Assembly: GCA_963922205.1 (NCBI GenBank)
Contig: CAWUHX010000007.1
Coordinates: 2,766,877-2,830,876 of the forward strand
From: Romanomermis culicivorax
Taxonomy: Eukaryota > Nematoda > Enoplea > Mermithida > Mermithidae
DNA length: 64,000 bases
Direction of reading: 5' to 3'
The notes below the pieces were generated by a model. That model had not been told where the DNA came from. It made no database searches and saw only the letters and a program-made list of their open reading frames with translations. Position 1 is the stretch's first letter. The number at the start of each line of letters is the position of its first letter. The position numbers and the translations under genes are program-made. Below are positions 63,552 through 64,000 of this stretch, piece by piece.

Positions 63552-64000
63552 ACGCTGTTTCTTTTTTTCCCGTTGGCCTTTTCCTCAAATGGGGAAAGAG
63601 GTCAAAATTTTTTCCCCCATTTTTCCCAAGTTGTTTTTTCGCTTAAAATACTCATAGACGCTTTATGTAAGTGTTTTTTCAGCTTTTTCAAACCTTCTGG
63701 TGTTTTTAGATCCGTTAATTCATTAAAATTGAGGAAAAATAGAAATTTTCGAGTGAGTCTAATTAAGAAGTATTGTGGAACAAACATTCCAGCGAACTAT
63801 CCAAGAGCATAATGAATTTGAATTAAATGAGATGAGAAATCGATGGTCAAGTCTTCTATGATGACAAGTGAGAGCCCAAAAAAGATTACCGGCGCCAAGC
63901 GCCGGAAATTTTTTGGGGATAAGACATTCTGTGACACTGGAAAATCAATTTTCCGAACATTTTTTTCAAGAATTAGATTCGAATTTTCTGTTTAATAGTC
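63552..64000 (-). mobile_element. CACTG-family MITE copy F, cut by the window end
   Basis: It begins near CACGCTGTTTCTTTTTTTCCC and follows copies B and E: CCATTTTTCCCAAG, TTCAAACCTTCTGGTG, TTAATTCATTAAAATTG, then the hairpin CCGGCGCCAAGCGCCGG (63,890). Confidence 0.75.

Noticed and set aside
1-64000. tRNA or rRNA genes
   Set aside because: No stretch with convincing tRNA box A/B sequences or rRNA-like sequence was noticed by eye; a covariance-model scan would be needed to exclude them.

Overview
The window looks like a stretch of an AT-rich invertebrate, most probably nematode, nuclear genome. Arrays of the nematode telomere hexamer TTAGGC (read here as GCCTAA) occur inside mobile elements. 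Introns have GTAAGT-type donors and TTTTCAG/TTTTTAG-type acceptors, down to 62 bp. One predicted secreted protein ends in a ShKT-like six-cysteine segment, a fold that is abundant in nematodes. Species assignment is inference.

Layout. 1-11.3 kb is intergenic or 5'-intronic DNA made almost entirely of short terminal-inverted-repeat (TIR) elements, many with exact 8-bp target duplications (hAT-like). 11.4-37.7 kb on the + strand is one large gene, the replisome adaptor WDHD1/AND-1/Ctf4. I resolved 18 exons with consistent splice phases; the first coding exon was not found. Its 12.6-kb intron holds a complete three-exon PH-domain gene on the - strand (22,420-18,187). 38.3-40.8 kb (+) is a four-exon gene for a secreted cysteine-rich protein of about 425 residues. 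42.8-45.1 kb is a TIR element, and about 45.05-58.24 kb is a long, diverged inverted duplication (palindrome) with exon-like pieces in both arms. A young 9.3-kb LTR retroelement (47,931-57,253, - strand) has landed in its right arm. 58.3 kb (+) carries the terminal exon of an unrecognised gene. 59.3-63.2 kb is one small hAT-like MITE blown up to 4 kb by nested insertions.

The most unusual object is the LTR retroelement. It has near-identical LTRs, a 4-bp target duplication, a polypurine tract and three long intact reading frames, but their order is gag - envelope-like glycoprotein - pol (PR-RT-RNaseH-IN), not gag-pol-env. The env frame overlaps gag in the -1 frame, starts with its own signal peptide, and is separated from pol by a single in-frame UGA. 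Near-identical LTRs imply that this arrangement was recently mobile.

The remaining sequence is a dense population of non-autonomous, mostly hAT-like elements (TIRs CACTG, CATAC, CAGGG, TAGTGATG) with 8-bp duplications. No transposase gene for them is visible, so they must be mobilised from elsewhere.
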